In this document: piece after piece, positions 25,711 through 38,010 of the stretch | Numbering within the stretch: position 1 is the stretch's first letter | Layout of the letters: each line of letters begins with the position of its first letter | Source: Megalonaias nervosa | Taxonomy: Eukaryota > Mollusca > Bivalvia > Unionida > Unionidae | Assembly: GCA_016617855.1 (NCBI GenBank) | Contig: JAECUM010010972.1 | Location: 62,001-126,000, forward strand | Direction of reading: 5' to 3' | Length of the DNA: 64,000 nucleotides | The notes under the pieces: model-generated | Database searches by the model: none | The model's input: the letters and a program-made list of their open reading frames with translations, nothing else | What the model was told of the DNA's origin: nothing | Program-made: the position numbers and the translations under genes

Positions 25711-25941
25711 CTCTACTTTTCCCGCAAACAAAAGAGCATGCAAACTGTTCTGCAGTGAGTAGATACCTCGAACAAAATATATGGACATACATGGAATGGA
25801 TGGATGAGAATATTTTCAATGTCATTCCTTCAAAGTCAATAGAAGTGCTGAGAAGAGATTATGAAGAATATATAGGAAATGATTTGGAGAGAGCAAAATT
25901 AGTGGGAAAAGCCTACCCAGCCAGGATCATCCAAAATTCCA
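25711..25941 (+). CDS. Possible coding exon on the plus strand, unrecognised
   Basis: An open frame with ordinary amino-acid composition lies antisense inside a ROCO intron. It begins ALLFPQTKEHANCSAVSRYL, has WTYMEWMDENIFNVIP in the middle, and ends DLERAKLVGKAYPARIIQ. It is followed by a good donor (TCCA|GTGAGT at 25942). The upstream AG has a poor pyrimidine tract. It could be an exon of a nested gene or a remnant of a mobile element. I do not recognise the family. The compositional quality and the donor are the only support. Confidence 0.3.
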
Positions 25942-26339
25942 GTGAGTATATATCTTGGTCATTTATGATTATTTCAGCGGAAGTTATATGGATATTTTAT
26001 TGGTTTTTATATGTCATTATATTAGTTGTAACCAAAGTAATAAAAGTGATTGTTTTAGACCCAATTTTGAGTTGCTCTTCAAATTTTTGAAAATCGCTAA
26101 ACATTACTCGGCTTCCTAATCATTCTAAATCATACCTCCCTTTCAATCTCAATACAAGGCATTGTACTGCATCTACTATGGTAATTTAGATGTTTGGTTT
26201 CATAGCATCACTATTTAATTTGGTAAATTTAAAAAAAAAATAAACTAGTTAATGTGTAAAATTGTACACAAGAATACAGATGCAAACCAGAAGTGATATG
26301 CAACATGCAGTCAGAGTAGATACATTAGCAACGCTATAC

Positions 26340-26502
26340 CACAGAAGTCTGATGCTTTATCAATAAAATACAATGAACATTTGTGACAACATGAAATAAA
26401 ATTATCTCTACTATAAATATGTGTACAGATAAGGTTATTTAGTGTAACAGTGTTGTCACAAATTTTCATCACATTTTACTGATTAAACATCAGACGCCTG
26501 GG
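26340..26502. mobile_element. Foldback MITE, degraded copy
   Basis: The left end CACAGAAGTCTGATGCTTTA and the right end (reverse complement of CATCAGACGCCTGG) form a long imperfect inverted repeat. The inner arms read TGTGACAACATGAAAT and GTGTTGTCACAAATTTTC. It corresponds position by position to the fresher copy at 41532-41689. Confidence 0.75.
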
Positions 26503-26580
26503 ACTATACCTACTGCTAGTTGATACCTGGGACTATACCTACCGCTAGTCGATGCCTGGGACTATACCTACTGCTACTCA
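26495..26580. repeat. Tandem repeat, about 30 bp x 3
   Basis: Units share GCCTGGGACTATACCTACTG and CTAGTTGATA-like ends. The array begins at the right tip of the degraded MITE, so it may have grown from that terminus. Confidence 0.8.
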
Positions 26581-26850
26581 GCTACAATTAAAATACGAGG
26601 GTGATGAAACTAGCAAAAAAATTCTCAAAATTATATAAATGCTCAGTAATTTGAGTATTGATTTTTTTTATTTTTTAATTTAAAAGGGTAATTTTCATCC
26701 AAAAAAGGCAAGCAATACAATAATGACAGGTAATATATTAATTATATTAAAATGGAAAATTCTTAAGTCAGATTATATGCGTGTGTGTGTGTGTGTGTGT
26801 GTGTGTATGGGTGCATGTGTTGGTGTGTGTGTGTTGGTGTGTGTGTGTGT

Positions 26851-27156
26851 GATTTGGATTTTTAATGTAACTTTAACAATTTTTCAAGCATTTCACTATG
26901 ATGTCTGTAGTGTGGCAGTTTATAATAATGTCTAGCATTGGGGCATCATGCTGAAGACATGTAGCATGATGTCCCACCCAGCCACATTATCCAAACACCA
27001 GGCCAACTAGTCCTAACACTAACCTTGATATGCTGAGCACCTAGGGAGGCAGCTAATAGTACCATTTTTATAAGTCTTTGATATGACTCAGTCGGGGTTC
27101 GAACCCATGACCTCTTGCATCTGAGGCAGATGCTCTAGCCACTAGGTCACCAGAGC
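26851..27156 (-). mobile_element. tRNA-derived SINE, family B, copy 2
   Basis: The full-length minus-strand copy has a tRNA-like head at 27090-27156 with B box GGGTTCGAACCC and A-box region TGGTGACCTAGTGGCTAGAG-like. A body homologous to the other two copies and a tail ending near a GT microsatellite follow. The plus strand shows CACTATGATGTCTGTAGTGT, CTAACACTAACC and CAGCTAATAGTACCATTTTT. Confidence 0.85.
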
Positions 27157-28074
27157 AGTTTAAGTAAGATTATGTAAAATGTGAGCTATTTTCAACTCTG
27201 TCAAAAGAATTTTGTTGAAAGAAAAAGGTCAAAATATTATGTAGTAACATTCAGCCTGATAAAGTATGTATCTGATCTAGACATTGCAAGGAAAATCTGT
27301 TCTAAATACTATGTCATGTAAATAAACATCATATTTGATTGCACCCATTCATTCTTCAAAAGTTTCCCTTTTTTCTCAGCAACTTAAAATTACACTTGCA
27401 TTACATAAGGCTGATGTTGCAAATTCTTCCAACATTAAAAAAATATTGTTACTTGTGTTACTATCTGGATAAATTATATTGAATAATGTCTCTCATCTAC
27501 TGGCACTCAATGCATGTTGGAAGCAGGTTAAGTAAACTACCAGCATTAGTGCACAAAGGTTTATTTGTGCTAGACATGCATTTCCAAATAATGTGTCTTA
27601 GTTAGTAAGAGTGATATCCCCTTTTCATGCATACAACCTTAGAGTTAAAGCAATGGCAACAGCAAACAGAACTGATTATCCTCAGTCCTGAAACTTTTAT
27701 GGAATTTTGTTTGTCACTCTGATTCTTCATGTAGTAAAATAAAATTATTTAAGTCAACTCCACACACAATGATAACCCTCTTTAACAGTTCAGCTAGTCA
27801 CCACCTGACCAGCAGTCACACATGTTTTATTGGCATAAGCCTTTGACACTGACAATTTTATTGAAAATTACCCTTCTTGGACAGACACCAATGTAACATG
27901 ACCAGAATGTTAGTGCGAATAGTGTGAAATTTACCATCATTAGCATATATTGGGGTTTACAGATGGCAATGTGATGAATATTTGACAATTTATAAATTCA
28001 ACACATTGACATTTGTCCATCATGCCAATAAAGCACCCCACTTTAATCCATACAATAAGCTTAGTAATGTCAGT

Positions 28075-28300
28075 ATCCTAACTGCCTTGGATGCCAGGAT
28101 TAGTCACCCTGGTAATTAATCCTAACTGCCTTGGATGCCAGGATTAGTCACTCTGGTAATTACTGACTATTATTACCACCAGTAATTATTAAAATGACAA
28201 AAGATAACACCAATAATTATCAAAATGGCAAATGCCAACACCAATAATTATCAAGATGACATGCTGCCAACAACATGTATCAAGATGGCAAATGCTAACC
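28075..28300. repeat. Short tandem duplications
   Basis: There are two copies of a roughly 46-bp unit with CCTAACTGCCTTGGATGCCA. They are followed by four decayed roughly 32-bp units around CCAATAATTATCAAAATGGC. Confidence 0.8.
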
Positions 28301-28967
28301 ACTGAGAAACACAGTATTATTCAGCTATGTCAGCATGATGCACAATCACCATATAGTAAAACTGGTATGTTAGCCATCATAACTTTTCTCACTTAAATTA
28401 CAAAATGTGATTCAAAAAGTACTTCCTATAACCAGTAGATCACTTGACAATGCCACTTCCTTTATAAATACAGGGCTTTTTATGTACGAGTTAGAAATTA
28501 GTTTATTGATAGTGGTATAGTCGTCAATGAAGGAATAAGTTGTTGCAAAAACTAAGTTCAGAGGAAAAGGTGGAAGCAATTGACTAAATGTAATAAGGTA
28601 GAGCCCTATGATCATTGCTGATAAATTTTGACATCAGAAAGATTGATAATTATACATTAGGCAGCAGTGGCAAAATGGAATGGACAGCAGAAACAGAGAT
28701 TATCAAGTTTCATGATTTCAACACAATCAGCACCCCATAAAATAAACTTTCAACACAAAATGTAACAGAATCACTGAAGCATGAAATATAGGCCACACAG
28801 ATCTCTTTTTTGCAATAAGGTGTAGCAGTTATCAAGATACATTGCCTTGATAAGTTTTATGATTCTACTTAGGATAGTATACATGCAAGCCAAAACGTCA
28901 TGAGCTAAATTCAAAACCTTAACCAAAGCCAGTAAAAGATGAACTACTGGACACAGTGAGATTCTAT

Positions 28968-29070
28968 TGTTGTAAGGGTGATGTACAGAAATATATAAAT
29001 GTCAAGATCAACATTATGATTGTGTTGTAAGGGTGTTGTACAGAAATATATACATATCAAGATCAATGTT
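28968..29070. repeat. Direct duplication of about 54 bp
   Basis: Two adjacent copies read GTTGTAAGGGTGATGTACAG, then AAATATATAAATGTCAAGAT, just downstream of the exon 3 donor. Confidence 0.8.
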
Positions 29071-29118
29071 ATGATTTTGCTATGACAAGTGCTTGAGAAA
29101 TAAACATGCATAACTTAC

Positions 29119-29661
29119 TGTGAATTTTAGACAGTTCTACCCCTTCTATATCTAGGTAACCCTGGCCCCCTTTTATAAGCTCTGTGACTAGCTCATTGAG
29201 ATCAATGACCAAGAGATATACAGCATAACTCGTCAATAAAATCTGGTGAGTAGTGTAGAATGCATGTTCGCCTACAAAGTCCAACACTGACAGTGGTACA
29301 TATTCCTCCATACTCTTCTCTAGTTTGTCAGCATTCTTAGTGACCAACTTGTAGATTTCCATCAATGTATCCATCTTCTTCTCACTCGTATCAGACTCTG
29401 CCTCACTCAATGGAACAGCAACATCGCTTGTCTCTGGGCCTGATTGTTCCACATCATCTGTATCATCCATATTCAACTTCACAAAAGACAAGTCTACTGG
29501 TTGTGAAGATATAGGTTTGTCTTCTTGCTCAATGTCTTGCTCTGCTCTGGTTGATTTACCCATCATGCTCCACACCTCCTGTTTACGCAATGCTGCCTGC
29601 TTCTGAATATGCTCATTCAAAATCTTCTGAACACTCTGAAGTCTAAAGTATTGCTCTGCAT
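29119..29661 (-). CDS. ROCO GTPase gene, exon 3 (Roc domain, acidic insert and G3 motif)
   Basis: This 543-nt exon has acceptor CCTTTAAG before 29661 and donor CACA|GTAAGT after 29119. The first two bases complete Asp with exon 2. It reads AEQYFRLQSVQKILNEHI, then a 90-residue acidic Ser/Asp/Glu-rich insert (about residues 170-240 of the visible protein), a short helix, and VPLSVLDFVGEHAFYTTHQI. The phrase DFVGxxxFYTTHQ is the Roc G3 (DxxG) block. It is followed by the hydrophobic strand SYAVYLLVIDL. Between G1 and G3 the insert is longer than in compact Roc domains; similar inserts are recalled for invertebrate ROCO proteins, though not checked. It ends in phase 1. Confidence 0.94.
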
Positions 29662-29767
29662 CTTAAAGGAACAGCATAAACAAAATATATTTGAATATTG
29701 ATATATTTTAAAGAGAAAATGGAGAAAAATTAGAAGGTATTTGGGGTTTTGTAAATCAAAACCATGC

Positions 29768-29842
29768 ATCTCCACCTCCTCACCATGATTAGAAACATCT
29801 AGCAAAGCGTATTGTTTCTAATCATGGTGAGGAGGTGGAGAT
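29768..29842. repeat. Perfect 29-bp inverted repeat with 17-nt loop
   Basis: The left arm (29768-29796, starting ATCTCCACCTCCTCACCATG) is exactly complementary to the right arm (29814-29842). It lies about 107 nt upstream of the exon 3 acceptor, so the pre-mRNA could form a strong hairpin there. There are no mismatches, unlike the surrounding degraded repeats. Confidence 0.95.
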
Positions 29843-32339
29843 TACTATATATGGGTCATTATACAGAATATCCCAAAAGAAATCAAAAAGTCTTCTAGCA
29901 TGTCAGCTTTTCACCATGGGAATATTAAATGGATGAAACCTAAATCTTAATTAAATACCACATGGCCTATCATCCACCTCCTCCAGCAACATATTTGTAC
30001 ATAACTATATGTCAGTATCTAGTGTGTTGTGCAAGAGTTTAACTTGTACTGGACAGTAATTTCATCTTATAGTGTGTTTACAATTTACATGTATAGTTAA
30101 CTAGCTTGGGCAATATCTATATACATTACTATTATATGTGAATGTATATTTGTGAGATGGATAGTTATGGACTACACTCTGTATATACCTGTACATATAT
30201 CTTTGAGGGCCTCAAGGTAGATTAGTTCCATTTTGTAACTAACTGAGTTACCCTCATTAAACAAAGTCTTTATTATGATTATTATTATTATTATTATTAT
30301 GGTGCACAGGCATCCAAATCCACTTTTATATGAATCAGATTAACGTGTTGGAACATGCTTCCACCGAAATGTAGCAGAGTCATTCAAAAGAGTTTATTTC
30401 AAATAAATGGCTAAGATCAATTCAAAGATAATGCTAGAAACATTTTCACAGATTTTCATGATCTATACACCTTGCTTCTCATTAGTCAATATCATGGGTT
30501 ACTTCCCTTACTTTCCTTAGACAGAGAAGAAAGCTATTTTAAAAAAGAAAAGAAACTGATTACAGACTCTGTACCATGGTTTGCTATATAGTCCTACATT
30601 GTAAGACATTCCTCTAAATATGTTTGTTGTTTGGGTCAAAAATATCAAGGTGGACACCTAACATTGTAGGACCAAGTTTACTACAATGTCCATTATAGCA
30701 ACTCAAGATATCGCTTCTTAAACATCATAGTATTTTCTGCTGATTTTACATGCAATGGAAGTGTACTCCACAGAAGTGTACCAAGAATAATGGAAGATTT
30801 CACTAAATTGCCCTGTTCAAAATTCTGATGGATGAAGATTTTCATGCAATACTGATTTCAAATCATGTGTTGAATAAGACAGGAATAAATCCTGGAGATG
30901 CACTGATGCAGCTCCAAGCCGATGTTACTGCCTTGTAAAAACCAGTCCTTTCATACCATTACAAGCCATTTTAGTTTCATAACCAATGCTTCTTATGAAT
31001 AATCAATGGATGCATCTAAAAATGAAACTGATATATCCTGTCAAGCTGAGATTTGGCCATTTCCCTGACACAGTTTCACAGAGTTGGCAGAATCTACATG
31101 GTATGCATAACAGTATAAAATGCATGGTGATGCTGGCAAATATTTCTTGACTCTAATGAGTAGGGCAATTTTGGATGAAAACGCTTTTAAAATATTGTCA
31201 ACATGGTCATGACCTATTCTAATTATTATCTGCTAAAACACTTAATAGTTCTTCATCCTTTACATATTTAAGCAATGGGTATTTATTGTAAGAAATAATT
31301 TTGGGGTTCCGAATTTATGCATATTTTTTTAATGTCCCCCACATCATACATTTCTGTTTTTCCTTCTTTTATTGCCAATTAATATCATTGTGTTTTTGTG
31401 CAATAAGGTCTGGATATGGTTTAATCTTCACTGGATAACCTTGGCATCCAAACTAGATACATACAAAACTGCTTCATCCGCAAATAAATTGGTATTTGTG
31501 AATTGATTACTTAATGGAAGATCATAGGCATAAATAAGATATCAAGTGTGTTGATTTCCACATTGTGAGACAGAAATATTTTTTCAACTATAAGCTGATG
31601 TAACATCCAAGAATATCTTAGACTTTTTGAAGGATTGCAGCTTGTATAGTAATACTGGCTGTATGTTTTTAAGGATTTCACATGTGTTACCATTAGTCTT
31701 ATTTCTGGTACATTTTACAGAATTTTAGCATCTTTATGTTTACATTTTATTTGTTCATACCTCATATTTACATTTATTTGGAATGGTATATCTTTACAAT
31801 ATTTTGTGCAATTAGTTTCACATTTTTCAAACTTTACCTTCAGTTGGCACCATGTAGTCACTGTTGTTCTGTTGTAATGTAACATGCTACTACATACATA
31901 CTGCATAAAAAAAATATAGGAGATGGCCTTAAAAAGAGATTTGAGGGACCCTGAAATGAACAGTACAAGCTTTGTGGGCTAATATTGACAAAGATTACTT
32001 ACTGAGATGGCCACCTTTGATTTAGGTGTGATCTAAATTAGTTTGAAGAAGAATTGTCAAACCTATGACAGTTTCACTTTCCTGCAGAAATCCAAGATCA
32101 ACAAGGTCAAACACTTTAAGTCAAGAATAAATATCACTTTGTTATTACAGATGGAGCAAGTTTAACAATTTGTGGACCAATGCAATCCAATCCAGTCTGT
32201 TCTATACAAATGGTGAAATTATCAGAAAAACATTTTCATATGAATAAATGCAGAAGTGTGGCTTAGCTCAACTTATTCAGCATAACAAATTGGAAAAAAA
32301 AATGATCAGTCACTATGCTGAACTAAATTGATACAAACA

Positions 32340-33420
32340 TACATCATTAATTATCATGGACCTAATATACATCATTAATATGCATGGACCAAACATACAT
32401 CATTAATATGCATGGACCAAACATACATCATTAATATGCAAGGACCTTGCTCATAAACACACTACTCAAAAGCTTCTAGTGACCATGAATAATCAAAATT
32501 GGATGCAGTTTCTAGAATGGCAACAAACCCAGCCAATCACATACAAGTTCACCTCATTAATATGCATGGATGTGCACATTTCATCCAACTCGTGCAAGAT
32601 TGTGATTATATAAGTCTATATCTGAAATCTGATCAAAACAGATTTTAAAAAATATGGCTTCAAGAGCGTCAACTAGCTCAGCCAATCAGATGGATGATCA
32701 CCTCATTAATAGGCATGTATTTCACTCACTTTAGAAACTGTCCAATATTTTGACGATTTAAACCCAAATTCCAATTTTGATCAAAACTGTGGCTTTCAGA
32801 ATGGTAATAAGCTTAGCCAATCACATGCAAAATCACCTCATTAATATAACTGGGTTTCTCTCTGTATCAAAACAAAGATATTGATCTAAGAAGCATGGAT
32901 TCCAGTTCTGATCAGATTCCAATCACAAAATTGGCTTCTTGAGTACAAGCAAGCTCAGCCAATCGAATGCACGAGTACATCATTAATAAGCATGGATCTT
33001 AAAAACTGGATCAAAATATAGCTTCCATAGCAACAAGCTCAGGCAAAGGGATGCAACATCACCTTATTAGTATGCATGGATCTTGTTCATTACTGAACTC
33101 ATCCAAGACTTTGATAATGCAAGTATATATTTCATATTTGATCAAACTTAGATCTTGTCCATTACTGAACTCGGACAAGACCATGATAATAAGTAAATAT
33201 TCCAGGTTTGATCAAACTTGGATCTTGTATTCATGTATTAACTTTTCACCTCAGCACATTAATGGCTATATGATGCCAATTATTAAAAATGAATAATGGA
33301 AACAGATAAAGGCAAAACTTTAAAAATCATAAAATAAACAAATTCAACCAATCAGATCACCTCATTAACCTGCAAAGCATGCACTTATGGTCAATCATTT
33401 CCAAGATATTAATTGTAAGA
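32340..33420. repeat. Degenerate repeat field with CTCATTAATATGCATGGA core
   Basis: The core CATTAATATGCATGGACC recurs three to four times at 26-bp spacing (32342-32450). It then recurs at 100-160 bp spacing with the phrases AGCCAATCACATGCAA and TTTGATCAAACTTGGATCTT. At least nine core occurrences can be counted to 33370. Confidence 0.75.
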
Positions 33421-33624
33421 AGAATATTTTATCTCTGACTGAAACTGGATGAAAAACATCAACTCCAAAGTACTACCAAACAAATGGAAAGATGCCTGAT
33501 GATGGGCACAATGCCATGGTCAGGTGAACTAATACAAACATGGTCAGGTGAACTGATGACAACCATGATGATTAATGACAGCATGTCATGACAGCTACTC
33601 TATTCTGGATATTGAGGCACATCT

Positions 33625-33745
33625 GGTTTGGTTTTATTGTGAGTTCTTGTAGGCACAGTTAGACATCACAGACACTAGGATATGTCTGATTTTATTGTGA
33701 GTTCAATTGTAGGCACAGTCAGACATCACAGACGCTGGGATATGG
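33625..33745. repeat. Direct duplication of about 60 bp
   Basis: Two copies carry TTTTATTGTGAGTTC, then TGTAGGCACAGTTAGACATC and ACAGACACTAGGATATG, with few differences, close to the exon 2 donor. Confidence 0.8.
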
Positions 33746-33815
33746 TTCTAGACATTATGTGCAAAATATTCTATCCAAATAAAAATGGCTTAATTATCAT
33801 TTGACAAATACCTAC

Positions 33816-34079
33816 CTATCTCTGGTGTTTTCCATTCTTTAGTTGTAAAGGAAACCTTACAAAAATCTGTATGCACATCCATCCCCTCGGTGCTCGTCCT
33901 TTCTATCACATTTACATCCCCCAAAAGACGCTTGATCAATGTTGTTTTTCCAGCCCCAGGAGGTCCCACCACAATGACCTTGATGTTGTAGACCTTCTCC
34001 TTCCCATCTTGCAGAGCCTCTTTGTACAATTTAAGGGATCTTGTATCCATCTTTGTAAGTTCTATGGGAATGACTGGAC
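33816..34079 (-). CDS. ROCO GTPase gene, exon 2 (P-loop of Roc domain)
   Basis: This 264-nt exon has acceptor TTATTTCAG before 34079 and donor GATAG|GTAGGT after 33816. It reads PVIPIELTKMDTRSLKLYKE, then KVYNIKVIVVGPPGAGKTTL and IKRLLGDVNVIERTSTEGMD. GPPGAGKT is a Walker A/G1 loop. It starts with the two bases GT, so the previous exon must end one base into a codon; the exon at 46352-46214 does. The ATG at 34050 is internal and should not be taken as the start, because the homologous-looking PVIPIELT lead is already coding. Confidence 0.94.
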
Positions 34080-34748
34080 CTGAAATAAAATGATATCAAT
34101 GGTAAAGATGAAGATACTGTATAAAATTAACCAAATAAATTTGATTTTATGTGTGATATTTATTGAAATTTAAATACAATTCTGATGATAATTCATTCAC
34201 AATGAGACAGATTAGATTTCTGGAGCATTTTCCCAATTTGTACATATTCTTGAATGTACATACCTATATATTAAAACCAAGGTCAGATTGCAACTTACAT
34301 GTATATGTACTTTCACTCTGGCAAATTAATAATGGCTATAGTACCCAAATCTGTTTATATTTCCATTACTTCTCCATAGCAAATTTCTGACTTTCATGAA
34401 TAAACTGCTTAATGCTTGCAACCAAATGACTGGAAAATTGGATCTGTAATCAGGAAATAATGATAATATTTTGATCAACAAGATAGGAAAGAAAATCACA
34501 TTATCAGTTTTTTGGTCACGATGACCCGCTCCTCAATTTGCAACCATCAGGTCCACCACCTCTAACAGATTTTGGCATTTCACCATGATTTGCCCATTAC
34601 AATTTTTTTTCAGGAAATTCCAAGACCATGGGAACCACACTATTGCCAAGGAATATCAGCAGCCACTTGAATCATGTAGAATTCTGATAGATTTATTATT
34701 GTATTTTTTATAGGGTATTTGGAAGCTGAAATAAATTATTTATTATGA

Positions 34749-34756
34749 AGACAATG

Positions 34757-34812
<56 letters not shown>

Positions 34813-34820
34813 CATTGTCT
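34749..34820. repeat. AT microsatellite inside a palindrome
   Basis: AGACAATGTTATATAT is followed by an AT run and the exact reverse complement ending AACATTGTCT at 34820. The whole 72-bp unit can fold on itself. Confidence 0.9.
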
Positions 34821-34835
34821 TTATATATATATATA

Positions 34836-35030
34836 AGCATCAAAAACTGGCGGAGAAAGAACCCAGTAAACTACAGTAAGTACTACTGACCCACTGGATG
34901 CTACCGGCAAACTTTGTCATACCCATATTAGCCAAGATTGAGATTCAAACCCATGCTGACTGCAGTGAAATGGCAGTGATTGGTAAAGGCAAGCACTTTA
35001 AACCACTCTGCTGCCCAGGGTCACCCCCAT
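34836..35030 (-). mobile_element. tRNA-derived SINE, family A, diverged copy 3
   Basis: Ordered matches to family A: AACTGGCGGAGAAAGAACCC, CCACTGGATGCTACCGGCAA, TCATACCCATATTAGCCAAG, ATTCAAACCCATGCTGACTG (decayed B box) and GAAATGGCAGTGATTGGTAA, then GCACTTTAAACCACTCTGC. It lacks the GTT tail and clear duplications, so it is old. Confidence 0.75.
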
Positions 35031-35450
35031 TTTCATTCAGAATTAGTTTCATGGTGAAAATCCCATGTTGATATGACTTTCCATTCAGCATGAATTGCAA
35101 TCACCATATTTTCAAGAAGGCTGCTGAGATGGCCATATTGGATGTCAAATCTGCATTTTTATTTAGGACCAGCTTGACATGATAAGAAATCACAATACCA
35201 ACAAGTCCTCTTGTGAAAGCCCAACTTTCCATTCAGAGGAAGCAGCAATAGCAAGTTTTTCAAGATGGCTATCACGACAGCCATATTGGATGTCAGAACT
35301 CCACCATTTAAATTTAGGACCAACTAGGCATGATAAAAATTTCTTTAGTGAAAACTCCATTTATGAGGAATAGCAATAAGATTTTAAAGATGGCCATTGT
35401 GGTGACCATACTCGATGTCCAAGTACCACCATTTTCATCTAAGACTTCAT
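35030..35450. repeat. Second field of the 150-200 bp degenerate repeat
   Basis: The phrases GTGAAAATCCCATGTTGATA, TGACTTTCCATTCAG, TTTTCAAGATGGC, GGCCATATTGGATGTC and TTTAGGACCAACTAGGCAT recur two to three times. They match the field at 10430-11720. Confidence 0.7.
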
Positions 35451-37639
35451 ACTGAAAATTAAATAAAGTTAGTACATCGGTACTTTTTGTCCATTACTGA
35501 AAAACCCCTATACCAGGATGTTTTGTGTGAATGTTGGTCAAACTCTGTTTAGTTTCTTTTGAGATAAAGTTATTGAAGTGTTTTTCAACTTTTAGTAACA
35601 GCAGCCATATTTCATAGTGGAATGGCATCATTTGTTTAAATCTGAAAGCCATTCAGACTAAAATACTTTCTGTCAAAATATTTAAGCATTAATTTAGGAA
35701 AGGTTATTATAGGTTTTTCTATTCTTAGTAACAGCAGACATATTTGATGGCAGATTGGCATTTATACAGGTTTAACCCCTTCATGCTGTAATATTTGTGA
35801 CATTCTGTGTTTTTAAAAGAAATTATTTAAAGGATTTTACACTTTTAACAATGAGAGCAATATCTGATGACAAATTTAAATAATCCATATAATTTTAAAG
35901 GCCTTAAAATACCAAATGCTTTCTGGCAAATTTGATAAAAAAAATGCTGAGCAGTTTTGAAGTCATTTAAAATATTGTTTACATTTTTGATACTTGAGGT
36001 TCTATCTGATGACAGGTTGGCATCATTAACATAAACTTGAAATGTTCTCATGCCAGGATGCTATCTGTCAAGCTTACTTAAATTCTATTCACTGGATTGC
36101 AGAAGAAATCATTTAAAGGTTTTTCTATTTAAGTAATAACATGATGGCAGATCGGCAACATTTGTAAAACCTTGAAAAGTCTGTTTCTAGATGTGTTCTT
36201 TCAGAATTGATGAAAATATGTTCAGTGAGTTTTTTTTATAAGTTATTTAATTCAAACGTTGTTCTATCTTTGGTACTGATGGCTACATTTGTGGGCATAT
36301 CAGCATCATCTGTATAAAACTTTGAGGCCTTTATGTCAAGATGACAATGTGCTATGTTTGGCTAAAAATGGCCTTGTAGCTTTTAAACGTTGTAAATAAT
36401 CAACAGTTGATGCACAATGGAGAAGTTTTTTACTTTTGGTAATAGCAGCCATAATTTATGACAGATTGGCATTATGTGCTCCATCATGAAAGGTCAGAAA
36501 CAGATGGAATTTTTTTAGTCTAAATAAATAGTAATTGATGACAGTTCATGACATATAAGATCACCACAATTACTACACTACACACAATATTTTTTGAACA
36601 TATGTATTTTTCCGATAAAAAGAGTAAAGTTACAACTGTCATTAATAACAGTCACCAGAATGTGTGACCTACTGACTATTTCAAAGGACACATTTGCATG
36701 TTTGACATAATAATAGCAACTGGGGATGAAAATTTTAGAATAAATAAAAATGAACCATTTTCTGCATAATTCAAGTGTGCTGAATTAAAAAATGAACTCA
36801 TCTTCTTGATATCTATTCAAACACATGCACTGTCCACCATTTTTTGGTCTTGGTCAATTTTTTCAAGTCTTGACATTATGTTATTTCAAGCTGAAATTTG
36901 TATACTTCTTACATATGTTAATATACAAATGTTTTGTGAACAATCAGCTTTAGCAATAAATTCACTTTTTCATTCCTTCAGGAACTTCTTAAGCCTCTTT
37001 CTACCTACCCCCACCCAATAATTTTTGCATGAAATACCATAATGACAAGATGGCTTTGGTAAATTTCACATCTTTAAAATTAATGACAAAACAGAAAATA
37101 ACTTACATTAAATGCTTTGACAGCTCAACAAAGGTAATCAGTCATATGGGTGACCAATTCTTGACCAATTCCTCGTTCACTATTTTATACTCTACTGGTT
37201 TTCCACTAATTTATCAACACATTAAATCTGCATTTCTATTGTTAAACTGTAATTACAACATTACATTTAGCATGTCAAAAGAAATTGATATTTTCTAAAT
37301 AATAGTGACCAATTTTGAGCAGTATAATACAGTTCATGAAGCAGTATTAAATTGTGAAATCAGAGAATGCAAGAGGAGGAAGTGGCAATGAGTTCTCACA
37401 AAATATTTAGGATTATTTTATTTTTTTTAATAACTTGATTATAGTAAAGATTGATTGTTTGTTCTTTATAATGTCAATATTCACAATAGATTGATATTCA
37501 CATTAAATGCCATGAATTTGCTTTCTTTTCTTCAAAATAATTTAAATTTTACCTCCTTTTTGCCTCAACATGAAAATTTTAAATTAAATAGGCCTCCTGA
37601 TGCCTCTAGATAGCACAGGTGCTTGACGCAAACATGCCC

Positions 37640-38010
37640 GTACAGAAATATCTCACCAATTCACATGAGCTGCACATAAGCTTCACATGGGAAACTTGTT
37701 AGAAATGCATGTAAATTGAATAGATTTTACAAGCTCATGTGTGCAGTTTGTTAGATCTTGTAAGCCAAGGAAAAACTAACCTGATTTTCACATGTGCAGA
37801 TTTTGCTCACATAAGAATTTAAATTTTCACATGAGAAAGTAGAACTTAGAAAACATTATTTTCCACTACATATAACCATCTTTGAAAATAAGGCAGAGTT
37901 CTAATTTCTCATATGAGTTATCACATGAGAAACTTGAACTTTTGATTGAACACTTATTTCAAATTTATTCAAAGTTGGATTTTTTCATGTGAGTTATCAC
38001 ATGAGCAATT
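37640..38010. repeat. Cluster of TCACATGAG / CTCATGTGA motifs
   Basis: About ten occurrences of TCACATGAG or CTCATGTG variants at irregular spacing, several as TTATCACATGAGAAACTTG. There is no coding potential. Confidence 0.55.

Larger units (their letters stand above)
24413..29118 (-). other. Intron 3 of the ROCO gene
   Basis: The intron of about 4.7 kb contains an AAT microsatellite (24455-24485), a cluster of TTCATGAA palindromes (24990-25330), an opposite-strand exon-like frame (25711-25941), a degraded foldback MITE (26340-26502), a GT microsatellite (about 26781-26850), a SINE-B copy (26851-27156) and several short duplications. Confidence 0.75.
29662..33815 (-). other. Intron 2 of the ROCO gene
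   Basis: The intron of about 4.2 kb contains a perfect 29-bp inverted repeat close to exon 3, an ATT microsatellite (about 30276-30300), a degenerate repeat field (32340-33420) and a direct duplication (33625-33745). No other exon is evident in 29850-32300. Confidence 0.75.

Noticed and set aside
33790..34050. ATG at 34050 as the ROCO start codon
   Set aside because: In-frame coding-like sequence (PVIPIELTK) lies upstream of it after a consensus acceptor, so the ATG is internal.
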